Shown: one piece after another, positions 1 through 9,260 of the stretch
How the letters are laid out: each line of letters starts with the position of its first letter
Numbering within the stretch: the first letter of the stretch is position 1
Assembly: GCF_900108875.1 (NCBI RefSeq)
Contig: NZ_FNYJ01000001.1
Span: forward strand, 806,001-870,000
Length of the DNA stretch: 64,000 bases
Direction: 5' to 3'
Source of the DNA: Pseudomonas sp. NFR16
Lineage (GTDB): Bacteria > Pseudomonadota > Gammaproteobacteria > Pseudomonadales > Pseudomonadaceae
The notes under the pieces: model-generated
What the model was told of the DNA's origin: nothing
Databases searched by the model: none
What the model saw: only the letters and a program-made list of their open reading frames with translations
Position numbers and translations under genes: made by a program

Positions 1-534
1 CAGCGGCACGCGGCGGATCTGCCCAAGGGTGTCCTGTTCCAGCTCGAAACGGCTCGAGCGGCGGTCCAGTTCCTTCAAGGCATTGATGGTGTCGACGATG
101 TAGTCGCAGGTGCGGTCGAACTCTTTCTGTGAGTCCTTGAGGTTCTTGCCGATTTCCCACATCAGCAGCGTCACGACAGCATCGCGCTGCTCGCGCATCA
201 GCTTGAGGAAGGTTTCGACGTGATGAATACGGTCAGCCACGCGCATCGTCGGCCACGCGCCCTGCCCCCGGTCGTAGGCTTTGACGGCGGCGTCCAGCGC
301 GGTCATCGCAGTGTCGGCGTCCATCAACGGCGTGCTGCCCAGCACCACCGGTTCAAGGCCTGCGTCCGTCTTCAACGACACAGGGCTGAGCACCGGCGCC
401 AACGGCCCTTGCCACTGGCGCAACTCGCCGTTGACCAGATAATCCCGCTGCTCGATGGCAGGACCGGCGCGAAATTGTTCAGGGATGTCTTCGGCGCGCG
501 GGTACAGGTTGTCCAGGCGGTTTTGCAGGGTCAT
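1..534 (-). CDS. Aldehyde dehydrogenase family protein, N-terminal part (GapN-like), runs off the left edge
   Basis: The open frame begins at an ATG (MTLQN) at 534 and stays open to base 1, giving 178 residues of an N-terminal region. The start resembles Pseudomonas proteins annotated as NADP-dependent glyceraldehyde-3-phosphate dehydrogenase, a non-phosphorylating ALDH-family enzyme that oxidises aldehydes in the cytosol. The stretch with KAYDRGQGAWP and the following helix (RIHHVETFLKLM) fit the ALDH coenzyme-binding N-terminus. The catalytic Cys and Glu lie outside the window, so the enzyme class rests on the N-terminal pattern only. The 150 bases between this gene and the GGDEF gene hold nothing recognised. 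Confidence 0.65.
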   Translation of the reverse strand, partial: MTLQNRLDNLYPRAEDIPEQFRAGPAIEQRDYLVNGELRQWQGPLAPVLSPVSLKTDAGLEPVVLGSTPLMDADTAMTALDAAVKAYDRGQGAWPTMRVADRIHHVETFLKLMREQRDAVVTLLMWEIGKNLKDSQKEFDRTCDYIVDTINALKELDRRSSRFELEQDTLGQIRRVPL

Positions 535-687
535 CTCGCTTTACCTCTTCCAGTCGGTCATCGTGCAAACAGACCGACACTACGCCACAGCCGAACGGGA
601 ATGAAAAGAGTTGCAAGAAATGTCACGCGCAGGTGACAGAAGGCGCAGGGCTGAAACGATTGAGCTGCCAGCCCGGCGCAGGCCGGG

Positions 688-1857
688 TTAAGCCGGGCGG
701 CCCCAGGCCACCGCCGTTTGGTTGCGGCCTTCTGCTTTGGCCTTGAACAACGCCCGGTCGGCGTGGCCAAGCAATGCATGAACGTCCCGATCGGCATCGC
801 TCAACGATGCGACGCCAAGGCTGGCGGTGATGCCGCCGTGATGGTCGCACGCAATCGCAGCGATATCTCGGCGCAGTTTCTCGGCAATGGCGTGAGCGAC
901 GTCTGGCGACGTGTCCGTCAGCAGCAACGCGAACTCCTCGCCTCCAAGCCGGCCGCAGACATCGGCCTCGCGCACCGAATCGCAGATGACCGCGCCAATC
1001 TGGCGCAACACCTGATCACCGGCCTGATGGCCGTAGCGGTCGTTGATCTGTTTGAAATGGTCGATGTCCAGCATCAGCGCGCACAGCGGCAGGCGGTTGC
1101 GCCAGCAATGGTCGTAGGCGCGCTCAGCGTGATGAAAGAACGCACGACGGTTTTTCAGCCCGGTCAGTTCGTCAGTCTGCGCGGCATGGGTCGCAATGCG
1201 GTGGGCATGTTCCATTTCGCGGGTCAGACGGAAGGCTTTCTCCATTGCCAACGACAGCTTGCGGGTCGCGCTGGCGACGAACGATGCGAACACCAACGAA
1301 GCCAACGCCATGCCGACCTGGGTAGCCTCAGGCTGGAACAGCAACCACGTCGAGCATGGCAGCAGCACCAGGGCGATAGCCACCAGGGTCATCGAGCGGT
1401 AGGCCGAGTAACAGGCCACCGCACTGACCGACATTCCCACCGCAAACAGTAACACCAGCGTCTGCGTGAGCAGATCACCCGGCTGCATCAATGCCACCGC
1501 CCCGCCGCCCCAGATGCCCGCCGACAGCACCAGCGTGAGCCAATAAGTGGTTTCCCAGCGCTTCGGTGTGCGCCCGGCTTCGGCGCAACGAAAATAGGTG
1601 GTCAGCATGATCAGGCGCAAGGAAGTTGAGCCACCGAGCAGTGCCAGCCAGCCGATGATCAGGCCGTGAGCGGCGCGGTCCCAGCACAGCCAGGACAACA
1701 TCAGCGCCGCGAGCAGGCTGCCGAAAACCGAGAAAAAACTTTGGCGAAACAACAGCTGCAAACGATCGGTTCGCACTTGGGCCCGTATCTGGACGTCGCG
1801 ATCATGTTGAAACTCGAGGAGGTACATCTGCTCCGCCCGGCCCTGCCAAGATGACAT
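688..1857 (-). CDS. Membrane-anchored diguanylate cyclase (GGDEF)
   Basis: 389 residues. The first about 190 residues contain roughly five or six hydrophobic segments forming an integral membrane sensor. A short linker then leads to a GGDEF domain from about residue 225 (TDELTGLKNRRAF). The active-site motif is GGEEF, and an RxxD inhibitory (I-)site (READ) sits exactly five residues before it. An active, product-inhibited cyclase making c-di-GMP from two GTP is therefore expected. No EAL domain is present. The assigned start has a weak ribosome site; an in-frame ATG at 1827 (MYLLEF) is an alternative. It is a single-gene unit. Confidence 0.88.
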   Translation of the reverse strand: MSSWQGRAEQMYLLEFQHDRDVQIRAQVRTDRLQLLFRQSFFSVFGSLLAALMLSWLCWDRAAHGLIIGWLALLGGSTSLRLIMLTTYFRCAEAGRTPKRWETTYWLTLVLSAGIWGGGAVALMQPGDLLTQTLVLLFAVGMSVSAVACYSAYRSMTLVAIALVLLPCSTWLLFQPEATQVGMALASLVFASFVASATRKLSLAMEKAFRLTREMEHAHRIATHAAQTDELTGLKNRRAFFHHAERAYDHCWRNRLPLCALMLDIDHFKQINDRYGHQAGDQVLRQIGAVICDSVREADVCGRLGGEEFALLLTDTSPDVAHAIAEKLRRDIAAIACDHHGGITASLGVASLSDADRDVHALLGHADRALFKAKAEGRNQTAVAWGRPA

Positions 1858-2031
1858 GGCGCAGATTGTGGCACCGTGCTACTGCAGCGCACAACTCGCT
1901 CGCCCATCATTTGCAAGAAATCGGATCCTCATCAGCTTATTTGCGACGAAAGGGTCAGCAGCGTCCCGCCAGAGGCTCTATATCGGACGATGCAGCGCGA
2001 CGGACGATTGCACCCGGCGCGTACGGGTCCG

Positions 2032-2787
2032 TCAATATGTGCCGATGCGGTGGTCCAGAATTGCTCTGAGCCTCAGGGCATTCGCGGTGGCAGCGCCGCT
2101 GGCGGTGTTGTCGAAAATGCACCATGACGGCCTGCCAGCCCGGGCGCTGGACAGCAGATCGTCAGCGAGGCGTTGCAGATAGGCCTCGTCGTAAGGGCTG
2201 TGATAAATGCGCGGCGCGCCGTGCAAGCGCCAGTAGTTTAGGCCGATATTCAGCCCCGCCTGACCCAACGGGGCGGCGTCATTGCTGATGCGCGACGGGT
2301 CGACTGCAGCTTGGGTAATGCCATGGGCCGCGAGCATCGGCGAGGCCTGCGCCCAGGACTCGTGCCGGGGTTCGAGCACCAGCGGACCGCGATAGCGCTC
2401 ACGCAGGTGAGTGAAGAACGCCTCGGCGACCGATGCATCGCACGCCAGCTTTGGCGGCAGTTGCAGCAGCAGACACCCCAACCGTTCACCCAACGCCATG
2501 CACTGATTCAAAAACTCATCCAATGGATCTTCGCACTGCTGCAAGCGTCGCTCATGGGAAATCAGCTTCGGGATTTTCACCGAAAACCGGAACGCCGGCG
2601 GGACCGACTCCGCCCAGCGCAGGTAAGTTTGCGGCCGATGAGGCCGATAGAACGAGCTGTTGATTTCCACCGCGTTCAGCTGCAAGGCGTAACGCTGCAG
2701 GTGCGTGCCGTCAGCCGGGAACGCCGGCGCGTGCTCGCGGCCAATGCTCCAGCCCGCGCAGCCGACGAATATCGCAGCGATGCTCAA
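2032..2787 (-). CDS. DUF72 (YecE-like) family protein
   Basis: 251 residues with the DUF72 family signature: an N-terminal VGCAGWSIG strand, NSSFYRP, a central RFSVKIPKLISH segment, LLQLPP, LEPRHESW and a terminal CIFDNT motif. The fold is a TIM-barrel-like one; the biochemical role of the family is not established. Translation appears to start at TTG (2787), which overlaps the TGA of the upstream HhH gene in a TTGA arrangement, so the two are translationally coupled. Confidence 0.85.
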   Translation of the reverse strand: MSIAAIFVGCAGWSIGREHAPAFPADGTHLQRYALQLNAVEINSSFYRPHRPQTYLRWAESVPPAFRFSVKIPKLISHERRLQQCEDPLDEFLNQCMALGERLGCLLLQLPPKLACDASVAEAFFTHLRERYRGPLVLEPRHESWAQASPMLAAHGITQAAVDPSRISNDAAPLGQAGLNIGLNYWRLHGAPRIYHSPYDEAYLQRLADDLLSSARAGRPSWCIFDNTASGAATANALRLRAILDHRIGTY

Positions 2788-3215
2788 TACAGCACCTTCG
2801 CCGCTTCACGCATGAATATTTCCACGGTCTTGGGCCCGATGCCCTCGAACGCCTGCAACCGCTTTTCAAAGTCGTCGCGGCTGTCACTGACCTCCCGGAT
2901 ACGCCCTACCTTGCCGCCGTACTCGCTATTGAGCCGGGCGGCCAGTGCCAGCAGGCGCTCGGCAGTTGTTTCGTCATATCGCACGTAATTGGCCTCGCCC
3001 AGCATTCTCACCAGCTCGCGATGGGTGCAATGGGCAAGTTTACGCGGCGTGTCACGCTGGTGTTCGTCGACGATGACGCGGTAAGCCTGTTCCGCAATCT
3101 GCGCCTGAATCCTCTTGCCCATCAGAAAGCTTGCCAGCAACCATTTGAACAGCGCGTCTTCATGGGCGCCGGCCAGGTCGATGTTCAAGTCATGTGCGGT
3201 AATGGTTTTGTTCAT
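2784..3215 (-). CDS. Endonuclease III-like helix-hairpin-helix protein
   Basis: 143 residues. The C-terminal half contains a helix-hairpin-helix like segment (AFEGIGPKTVEIFMRE) similar to the DNA-binding HhH of endonuclease III/HhH-GPD glycosylases. The N-terminal half (FKWLLASFLMGKRIQAQIAEQAY) is helical, as in those enzymes. The usual Lys-Asp catalytic pair and the iron-sulfur cysteines of full-length Nth are not visible, so catalysis is doubtful and DNA binding is the safer inference. It overlaps the downstream DUF72 gene by 4 bases, suggesting one operon. The 200 bases upstream, up to the dipeptidase, contain no gene. Confidence 0.75.
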   Translation of the reverse strand: MNKTITAHDLNIDLAGAHEDALFKWLLASFLMGKRIQAQIAEQAYRVIVDEHQRDTPRKLAHCTHRELVRMLGEANYVRYDETTAERLLALAARLNSEYGGKVGRIREVSDSRDDFEKRLQAFEGIGPKTVEIFMREAAKVLY

Positions 3216-3416
3216 GTCGTCCTCCGATCTTCGCTAGACCGCGGTCCTGTCGACGAAATTCAACGGCATATTCATATCTGCGTCGCTTTCGCCGCACGGT
3301 GCGACACATCCTGCATCAGGTATTTCATCGACGTCGTACAAAATGTTAGGTTGCGAACGATTCTGATCGAGCGATCAGTTATTCCAATCGACTGCAGCAA
3401 AGGAATGCCCCACGCA

Positions 3417-5156
3417 ATGAACGTTCAATTCAAGCGCCTGGCTTCGGCCGCTCTGGTGCTCGCCAGCCTGTCATCCTTCGCCACCACGGCGTCCGCCACC
3501 CTCAGCGCGCAACAGAGCGCAGACATCCTGACTCGCTTCAACGACACGTCGGTCAAGGATTTCCGACATTTCCTCGATCGTCTGGGCAAGAGTGATCTTG
3601 CGAAAACCGACGATCTGACCCCGACCATCCGCGCTTATCTCGCCAACAAGCCGCTTTCCGCGCAGCAGCAGAATGATGTTTATCGCCTGCTGGGGCTCTA
3701 CACGCGGCTGAAATACGGCAGCGCTGCAACGCAGACTTTGCGCGAGCTGGTGGAAATTCCGACCTTCCAGACGCAAGGCGTCCCCCAGCACGACAACCCG
3801 GCGTTCATCAAGATCGCGGCAAAGATCGAGCGTCTGGCCAAGGCCTTCGACCTGAAGTTTCGCAACGTCGACAATCGCGTCTATGAAATTTCCCTCGACG
3901 GCAGTGGCAAGGAACTGGTCGGCATCCATGCCCACGCCGACGTGGTGCCCGTGACGCCGGAGAACTGGGTGCTGCAGGACGGCACCCGACTGGACCCGTT
4001 CAAGGTCACGCAGATCGGCGATCGCATGTACGGCCGAGGCACCGAAGACGACAAGAACGGCATCGTCGTCGCGCTCTACGCGATGAAGACCATCAAGGAG
4101 GAACACCTGCCGCTGGCGCGCAACTTCAAACTGCTGATCGACACCACCGAAGAAACCTCCGGGGATGCCATTCCGTATTATTTCGAGCGCAACCCGACGC
4201 CTGAGTACAACCTGGCGCTGGATGGCAGTTACCCGGTGGTGATTGCGGAAAAAGGCTACGGCACGGTGATGGCGAGCTTCCCGCGCAAACCGGCGACGGG
4301 CAGCGGCGCAGAAATCACGACGATGACCGGCGGCATGGCCACCAACCAGATCCCGTCCCGCTCGGTGGCCACGTTCGTGACCGACACGCCCGCCGAGCTT
4401 GCAGCCAGCCTGCAAAAGGCAGGCGCCGAATACGTGGCGCAGAACGGCGGTAACTTCCAGGTGGACGCCAAGGTGGCTGGCAAGGACGTCAGCCTGACGG
4501 TGACGGGCGTGTCGGCGCACTCATCGGAGCCTCAGTCGGGCGTCAACCCGGTCGCGCGGATGCTCGGCTTCATCAACAGCCTGAACGGCAAGGTCGCGCT
4601 CAAGCACAACTACGTCACCGACGCCTCGCAGTATGCCGCCGACAATTGGGGCCTGGACTATCTGGGCAACCGACTGGGCGTAGCGTTTTCCGATGACTTC
4701 ATGGGGCCGCTGACGGCCTCGCTGACCTATGTCGCCCTGGATGACCAGGCCTTCAAGCTCGCGGTCAACCTGCGCGTACCCAAGGGCAAGTCGCCTGAGA
4801 CGCTCAAGCAGGAAATCGCCGGAAAAATCGACGCCTGGAGCGCCAAAACCCACATTGCGGCGACCTTCGATTACAAGATTGCCGAGCCGATGTACCGCAA
4901 TCCAGAGGGAGAATGGGTCAAGGCGTTGCTCGCTGTCGCCAGCGAAAACCTGGGCATGGCGCACACGTTCGGGACCTCGGCGGGCGCAACGTCCGTGCAT
5001 GAATTGCCCAACGGCGTGCAGTTCGGTCTGGCGCGTCCGGATGTCAAATACACCGGGCACACCGACGCCGAATTCAAGACCACCGAGCAATTCCTGCTGG
5101 ATCTGCAGATCGTGACCGAGATGCTGGGTCGCGTGGGCCAACTGCCGAAACTCTGA
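3417..5156 (+). CDS. Exported M20-family dipeptidase (PepV-like)
   Basis: 579 residues with an N-terminal signal peptide (basic NVQFKRL then a hydrophobic run ending near ATTASA), so it is probably periplasmic. The M20 metallopeptidase layout is visible: GIHAHADVVPV (metal-binding His-Asp), GRGTEDDKNG (bridging Asp), DTTEETSGD (catalytic and metal Glu) and a C-terminal YTGHTDAE (metal His). A dimerisation/lid domain with TGVSAHSSEPQSG lies between. It likely cleaves dipeptides using two zinc ions. The ATG at 3417 was chosen because AAGGA lies about ten bases upstream and the signal peptide begins there; ATG at 3405 is in frame. A strong hairpin follows the stop. Confidence 0.87.
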   Translation: MNVQFKRLASAALVLASLSSFATTASATLSAQQSADILTRFNDTSVKDFRHFLDRLGKSDLAKTDDLTPTIRAYLANKPLSAQQQNDVYRLLGLYTRLKYGSAATQTLRELVEIPTFQTQGVPQHDNPAFIKIAAKIERLAKAFDLKFRNVDNRVYEISLDGSGKELVGIHAHADVVPVTPENWVLQDGTRLDPFKVTQIGDRMYGRGTEDDKNGIVVALYAMKTIKEEHLPLARNFKLLIDTTEETSGDAIPYYFERNPTPEYNLALDGSYPVVIAEKGYGTVMASFPRKPATGSGAEITTMTGGMATNQIPSRSVATFVTDTPAELAASLQKAGAEYVAQNGGNFQVDAKVAGKDVSLTVTGVSAHSSEPQSGVNPVARMLGFINSLNGKVALKHNYVTDASQYAADNWGLDYLGNRLGVAFSDDFMGPLTASLTYVALDDQAFKLAVNLRVPKGKSPETLKQEIAGKIDAWSAKTHIAATFDYKIAEPMYRNPEGEWVKALLAVASENLGMAHTFGTSAGATSVHELPNGVQFGLARPDVKYTGHTDAEFKTTEQFLLDLQIVTEMLGRVGQLPKL

Positions 5157-5163
5157 CCGCTGA

Positions 5164-5193
5164 CTGCGAACCCGCTGTGCGGCGGGTTCGCAG
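5164..5193. terminator. Hairpin between convergent dipeptidase and DsbA-like genes
   Basis: A perfect 12-base inverted repeat (CTGCGAACCCGC paired with GCGGGTTCGCAG) with a 6-base loop starts 7 bases after the dipeptidase stop and lies between two convergent genes. There is no clear T-run on either side, so it may act as a bidirectional terminator or an mRNA-end stabiliser. Confidence 0.65.
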
Positions 5194-5235
5194 CCCTTAC
5201 CGGGCAATTATCGCGTTAGCCGACATTTCTTCGGG

Positions 5236-5775
5236 TCAAGCCAGTCGCGCTGCCCAGTCTGCCACCGGATCGCCGCTGGACAGGTCGGCTTGCACCAATC
5301 CGTCGATCATGAACGTTGGCGAAACGTGGATGCCGTTCTGCCGCGCGTATTTGCAGTGCCACTTGATCGGCCCCTGTAGCTGAGGGTCGGCGAATGCCTG
5401 GGCAAGTTTCACACCGCTGTACTGCTCGATACGGGCGATGATCTGGTTCGGTGTCGCGTCCATGTTCGGCCCTGCTGCGTGGTGCTCGAACTCGAACTCC
5501 TCACGATGCGCCGCCACGGCGGCCATGACCGCCTTGGCGTCTGCCTTGCCGCCCGGCAGTGTCGACGCCGCCAGAATGCAGCGTACGATGACGCCGGAAA
5601 ACATGTGCCAGGGCTGCGACTGCAGGCGGATCTTCACCGTGATGTTGTCTTCGCCCGCCTGAGCGAGCAGCTCATCGAGCTTGTTGAACGCCTTGACCGA
5701 AAACGGACAGGTCGGCTCCAGAAACACTTCAAAGATACGAGGCCCGTGGCCCCAGGAAAGGTCGTCTGCTTGCAT
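5236..5775 (-). CDS. DsbA-like thioredoxin-fold oxidoreductase with CPFS motif
   Basis: 179 residues of thioredoxin/DsbA fold without a signal peptide, so probably cytosolic. The active-site position reads C23-P-F-S26: only the first cysteine of the CXXC pair is kept. The cis-proline region (HVSPTFMIDG) is present near residue 150. One-cysteine versions of this fold often act as glutathione-dependent or isomerase-like enzymes rather than disulfide oxidases; this last point is inference. The gene stands alone. The roughly 260 bases upstream (5776-6033) hold no supported gene. Confidence 0.8.
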   Translation of the reverse strand: MQADDLSWGHGPRIFEVFLEPTCPFSVKAFNKLDELLAQAGEDNITVKIRLQSQPWHMFSGVIVRCILAASTLPGGKADAKAVMAAVAAHREEFEFEHHAAGPNMDATPNQIIARIEQYSGVKLAQAFADPQLQGPIKWHCKYARQNGIHVSPTFMIDGLVQADLSSGDPVADWAARLA

Positions 5776-6033
5776 GGTTCATCCTGTTCGATGGGTGTTG
5801 CGCGAAGGCGGTCTGAGCATTGAAAGCCCCGAATCGGACCGCCTTCGATGAGCGGGTCATGAACCGCCGGCCGGGCTCGCCAGACAGACCATGGCGGCGG
5901 CCAGGTTGCCGCGTCTGGCCTGTCGAACCGGCGGAGCGTCGCGCCCGATAGTGCCCCATACGCGCCGACATGGCGAATCACTTGCGTTATTAAACGACCC
6001 CTATCGCCGGACCGAACGCGCGCTGTGCACCCA

Positions 6034-6861
6034 TCAACCGATGATGATCGTGCCGGTGGCAATGACCACGCAGGCCAACAGCTTGCGCAGATTCAGCGAC
6101 TCGCCCAGAAAGAAGTAACCGATCAAAGCGGCAAACAGCACGCTGGTTTCGCGCAGCGCCGACACTGCGCCCATCGGCGCGGCGGACATCGCATAAATGA
6201 TGATGCCATAGGCCAGCAGCGAAACCAGTCCACCGACCGCTGCCGTGATCAGGCCGGGACGCCAGGTGAACAGGCTGCGCGTGTCTCGCAAAGCGATGTA
6301 GACCATCGGCATCAGCACGCCCCACATCGCGCACATCCACACGGTATATGCCATGGGCGCGCCGGACAGGCGTGCGCCAATGCCGTCGGTCACGCTGTAC
6401 GCGGCGATGAAACAGCCTGTGCCCAAGGCGTACGGCAGGCTGGGCACGGCCAGTCGGCGACGCTTGAATGCCAGCGAGATGATGCCGGCGGACACCAGCC
6501 CGATGCCCGCCAGCGTACTCGCGCTCACCGCCTCGCCGGCAAATGCCGCGGCACACAAGGTGATAAGGATGGGTGACGAACCGCGGGATACCGGGTAGGT
6601 CTGGCCCAGCTCTCCGACCTGATAGCTGCGCACCAGAAACAGGTTGTAGCCCACATGCAGCACTGCCGAGAGCCCGGCATAAAACCAGCTCGCCGATGCT
6701 GGAGGCGGCAGCACCCACGCTGCGGCCGTGCTGGCGATCGCCACCGCGATGCACATGACTGTCATGGACCAGAGTCGGTCGGCACCGCCGCGCAGAAGCG
6801 CGTTCCAGCTGGCGTGCAGCAGCGCGGCGAAGAGAACCAGCAGAATGATATGAATAGGCAT
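6034..6861 (-). CDS. EamA/DMT-family transporter
   Basis: 275 residues, about ten hydrophobic segments in two EamA halves, beginning MPIHIILLVLFAALLHASWNALL, which is typical of the drug/metabolite transporter superfamily. The substrate cannot be read from sequence. The cognate partner may be the LysR gene just upstream on the same strand (68-base gap). Confidence 0.88.
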   Translation of the reverse strand: MPIHIILLVLFAALLHASWNALLRGGADRLWSMTVMCIAVAIASTAAAWVLPPPASASWFYAGLSAVLHVGYNLFLVRSYQVGELGQTYPVSRGSSPILITLCAAAFAGEAVSASTLAGIGLVSAGIISLAFKRRRLAVPSLPYALGTGCFIAAYSVTDGIGARLSGAPMAYTVWMCAMWGVLMPMVYIALRDTRSLFTWRPGLITAAVGGLVSLLAYGIIIYAMSAAPMGAVSALRETSVLFAALIGYFFLGESLNLRKLLACVVIATGTIIIG

Positions 6862-6928
6862 GCCCCATCCTAGGCAAAGCTGCCAGGCGAATGAAGCGAA
6901 GTCTCCTCATCGCCTCATGAGTAAATAC

Positions 6929-7843
6929 TCATGCTTCTCTGCCATAGCGCAGGCCGGCCTTCGTCGATTCCTCCAGCAGCCAGTCGTGAAACCGAATGAT
7001 GTGAGGCTGTGACTCGATGCCCTTGGGACAAACGAAGTAATAACCGACCGGCGACGCGAACGGCACGTCGAACAGCCGGACCAGACGCCCGTCGGCCAAC
7101 TCTGCTTCCACGTGACCGCTGCGCGCCAGGGCGATGCCCTGACCGAGCAGCGCCGCTTCGACGGTCATGTTGGTGTCGGCGAACCTGACGCATTCGTTCA
7201 GCGGCGAAATTCCCAGCCCGACCTGCTGAAACCAGACTTCCCACTTCGGCACCAGGTCGACGCCGTCGCGCGTCAGCAAGGGATAACGCAACAGCTCGGC
7301 GGGAGTACGCGGGACGCCAAAGCGCTGCAACAAATCGGGGCTGGCCACCGGAAAAATCTGTTCCCGGAACATGAAGTCCGAATAAAGCGCGGGGTAGTTG
7401 CCGTTGCCCAGACGGATGGCGACATCGGCCTCGCCGGCAGAAAAACGGATCGCCACGTCGGTGGTTTCCAGGGTCACCAGAATGTCCGGATGTTGCTGGG
7501 ACAGCCCCGGCAAGCGGGGCAGCAGCCATTTCAGCGCGAACGAATACGTGGTGCTGACCTTCAACCTGACCCGGCCCTTTTCCTCCCTCAATTCCGAAAG
7601 TGTGGCCTCAAGGTTCATGAAAAACTCACGCACGATGGGCGCCAGTGCTGCGCCTGCGGGCGTCAGATTCAATGACTTGCCCCGCTCGAAGAGCTGCAGT
7701 CCCCAAAGGTCTTCGAGGTGCCGAAGTTGATGACTCACAGCGCTCTGCGTGACGTGCAGTTCCTGTGACGCGGCAGTGAAGGTGGCGTGCCGGGTGGCGA
7801 CCTCGAAGGCGCGCAAGGTGGACGTGGGTGGCAGGTCTCTCAT
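6929..7843 (-). CDS. LysR-family transcriptional regulator (GcvA-like)
   Basis: 304 residues. The N-terminal winged helix (TLRAFEVATRHATFTAASQELHVTQ and onward) has the GcvA-type pattern, with a wing reading LWGLQLFERGKSLNLT. A periplasmic-binding-protein-like effector domain follows from about residue 90. It may control the downstream EamA transporter, or the divergent hydrolase at 8157. The 313-base region between 7844 and 8156 contains the divergent promoters; no defined operator was recognised. Confidence 0.88.
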   Translation of the reverse strand: MRDLPPTSTLRAFEVATRHATFTAASQELHVTQSAVSHQLRHLEDLWGLQLFERGKSLNLTPAGAALAPIVREFFMNLEATLSELREEKGRVRLKVSTTYSFALKWLLPRLPGLSQQHPDILVTLETTDVAIRFSAGEADVAIRLGNGNYPALYSDFMFREQIFPVASPDLLQRFGVPRTPAELLRYPLLTRDGVDLVPKWEVWFQQVGLGISPLNECVRFADTNMTVEAALLGQGIALARSGHVEAELADGRLVRLFDVPFASPVGYYFVCPKGIESQPHIIRFHDWLLEESTKAGLRYGREA

Positions 7844-8156
7844 ATCAGGTTCTCGGCAGCGACCGCGAGGGCGTGGTGCATGAAGGGTGGCTCATGATAA
7901 AGCAGCCGTCACGGGCATTTACAGCGACGTCGTCCGAGGGCTTCATCCGTCAGCGCCTGCGCATTCTTTCGCCAGCCAGCGGTCACAGCGTTGTAGCGTC
8001 GGCCGGGCATTCTCAGGGCCGATACTGACGCCCGAGCACACATCGGCGGACGTTCGTGGTACGCGGCAGGGCGCGGATCGGGCATCTGCCTTTGAACTAC
8101 GGCCTGCTGAACAGTCCGCGCGTCGCCCGCCCTGCATCATTGGAAAGGAGCAAACC

Positions 8157-9044
8157 GTGAAAGAGATCCACGCGGGTGTGTTGAAAACGGCTTATCGGGA
8201 CCTCGGCCCCGATGACGGGCCGGCTGTCGTGCTGCTGCACGGGTTTCCCTACGACATTCATGCTTACGACGACGTGGCTGAATCCCTGGCGCAGGCAGGC
8301 TGTCGCTGCATCGTGCCGTACTTGCGTGGGTACGGGCCTACGCAATTCATCGATGCGCAAACCCTGCGCTCCGGCGAGCAGGCCGCGCTGGGCGCTGACC
8401 TGCTGGCGTTGCTCGATGCGCTGCAGATTCAGCGCGCAGTGCTGGCCGGATATGACTGGGGCGGCCGCGCAGCTTGCGTTGTCGCCGCCTTATGGCCAGA
8501 GCGTGTGATTGGTCTGGTGAGCGGCGATCCGGGTTACAACATTCAGGACATCTCGGCCGCCGACACGCCGGCATCGCCCGAGGCGGAACGACGTTTGTGG
8601 TATCAGTATTACCTTCACGGCGCGCGAGGCTACGCAGGACTTGCCGCCCATCGCGAGGCGTTCTGCCGTTTACTCTGGGCCTCCTGGTCACCGGACTGGT
8701 TGTTCAGCGATGCGACCTTTCAGGCGTCGGCCCAGTCATTTGCCAACCCGGATTTTGTCGACGTAGTCACTCACTCCTACCGTCATCGCTTCGGCCTGGT
8801 GGAAGGCGATCCGCGCTATGCCGAGATCGAGCGCGCCTTGGCGCAGCGCCCGCCTATTACGGTTCCGACGGTCATTTTGAGTGGTGGCAGCGATGGCGTG
8901 TCCTCCCGGCGCGATGATGCGACGGCCAAGCGCGGCTTCGACGGCCCGGTCAGCCGACACGTGTTGGCGGGGATTGGTCATAACGTGCCACAGGAAGCGC
9001 CGGCCGAATTCGCTCAGGCGGTCATGAGCCTGCTCGCCCGGTGA
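8157..9044 (+). CDS. Alpha/beta-fold hydrolase (epoxide hydrolase/dehalogenase-like)
   Basis: 295 residues. GTG at 8157 was chosen because a strong AAAGGAG lies six bases before it and homology-like sequence begins there; the frame is open further upstream but without domain content. HGFPYD (oxyanion HG), GYDWGGRAA (nucleophile Asp in the GxDxG elbow, as in epoxide hydrolases and haloalkane dehalogenases), a late ILSGGSDGV acid region and GIGHNVPQE with the catalytic His complete the triad. The substrate is unknown. It is transcribed away from the LysR gene. Confidence 0.85.
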   Translation: MKEIHAGVLKTAYRDLGPDDGPAVVLLHGFPYDIHAYDDVAESLAQAGCRCIVPYLRGYGPTQFIDAQTLRSGEQAALGADLLALLDALQIQRAVLAGYDWGGRAACVVAALWPERVIGLVSGDPGYNIQDISAADTPASPEAERRLWYQYYLHGARGYAGLAAHREAFCRLLWASWSPDWLFSDATFQASAQSFANPDFVDVVTHSYRHRFGLVEGDPRYAEIERALAQRPPITVPTVILSGGSDGVSSRRDDATAKRGFDGPVSRHVLAGIGHNVPQEAPAEFAQAVMSLLAR

Positions 9045-9260
9045 GCCACGGCCCGCACCTGTGACGGCTCATCCGCACTGGAGTCAGGCGTTTTCGACCC
9101 GCGGACAGGCCTTTGCTGCACCGCTTTGGAGCGCTATCTGTTTAGTGCATGGGCCATACCGAACCGTCATAATGTTTCATCTTTTAGCATGGTAGTCTCG
9201 CCGCACTTTTAGCTTGGCGTAGATCGTTATCTTCGATGATGGCCAGAAACAGGAAGCCTC

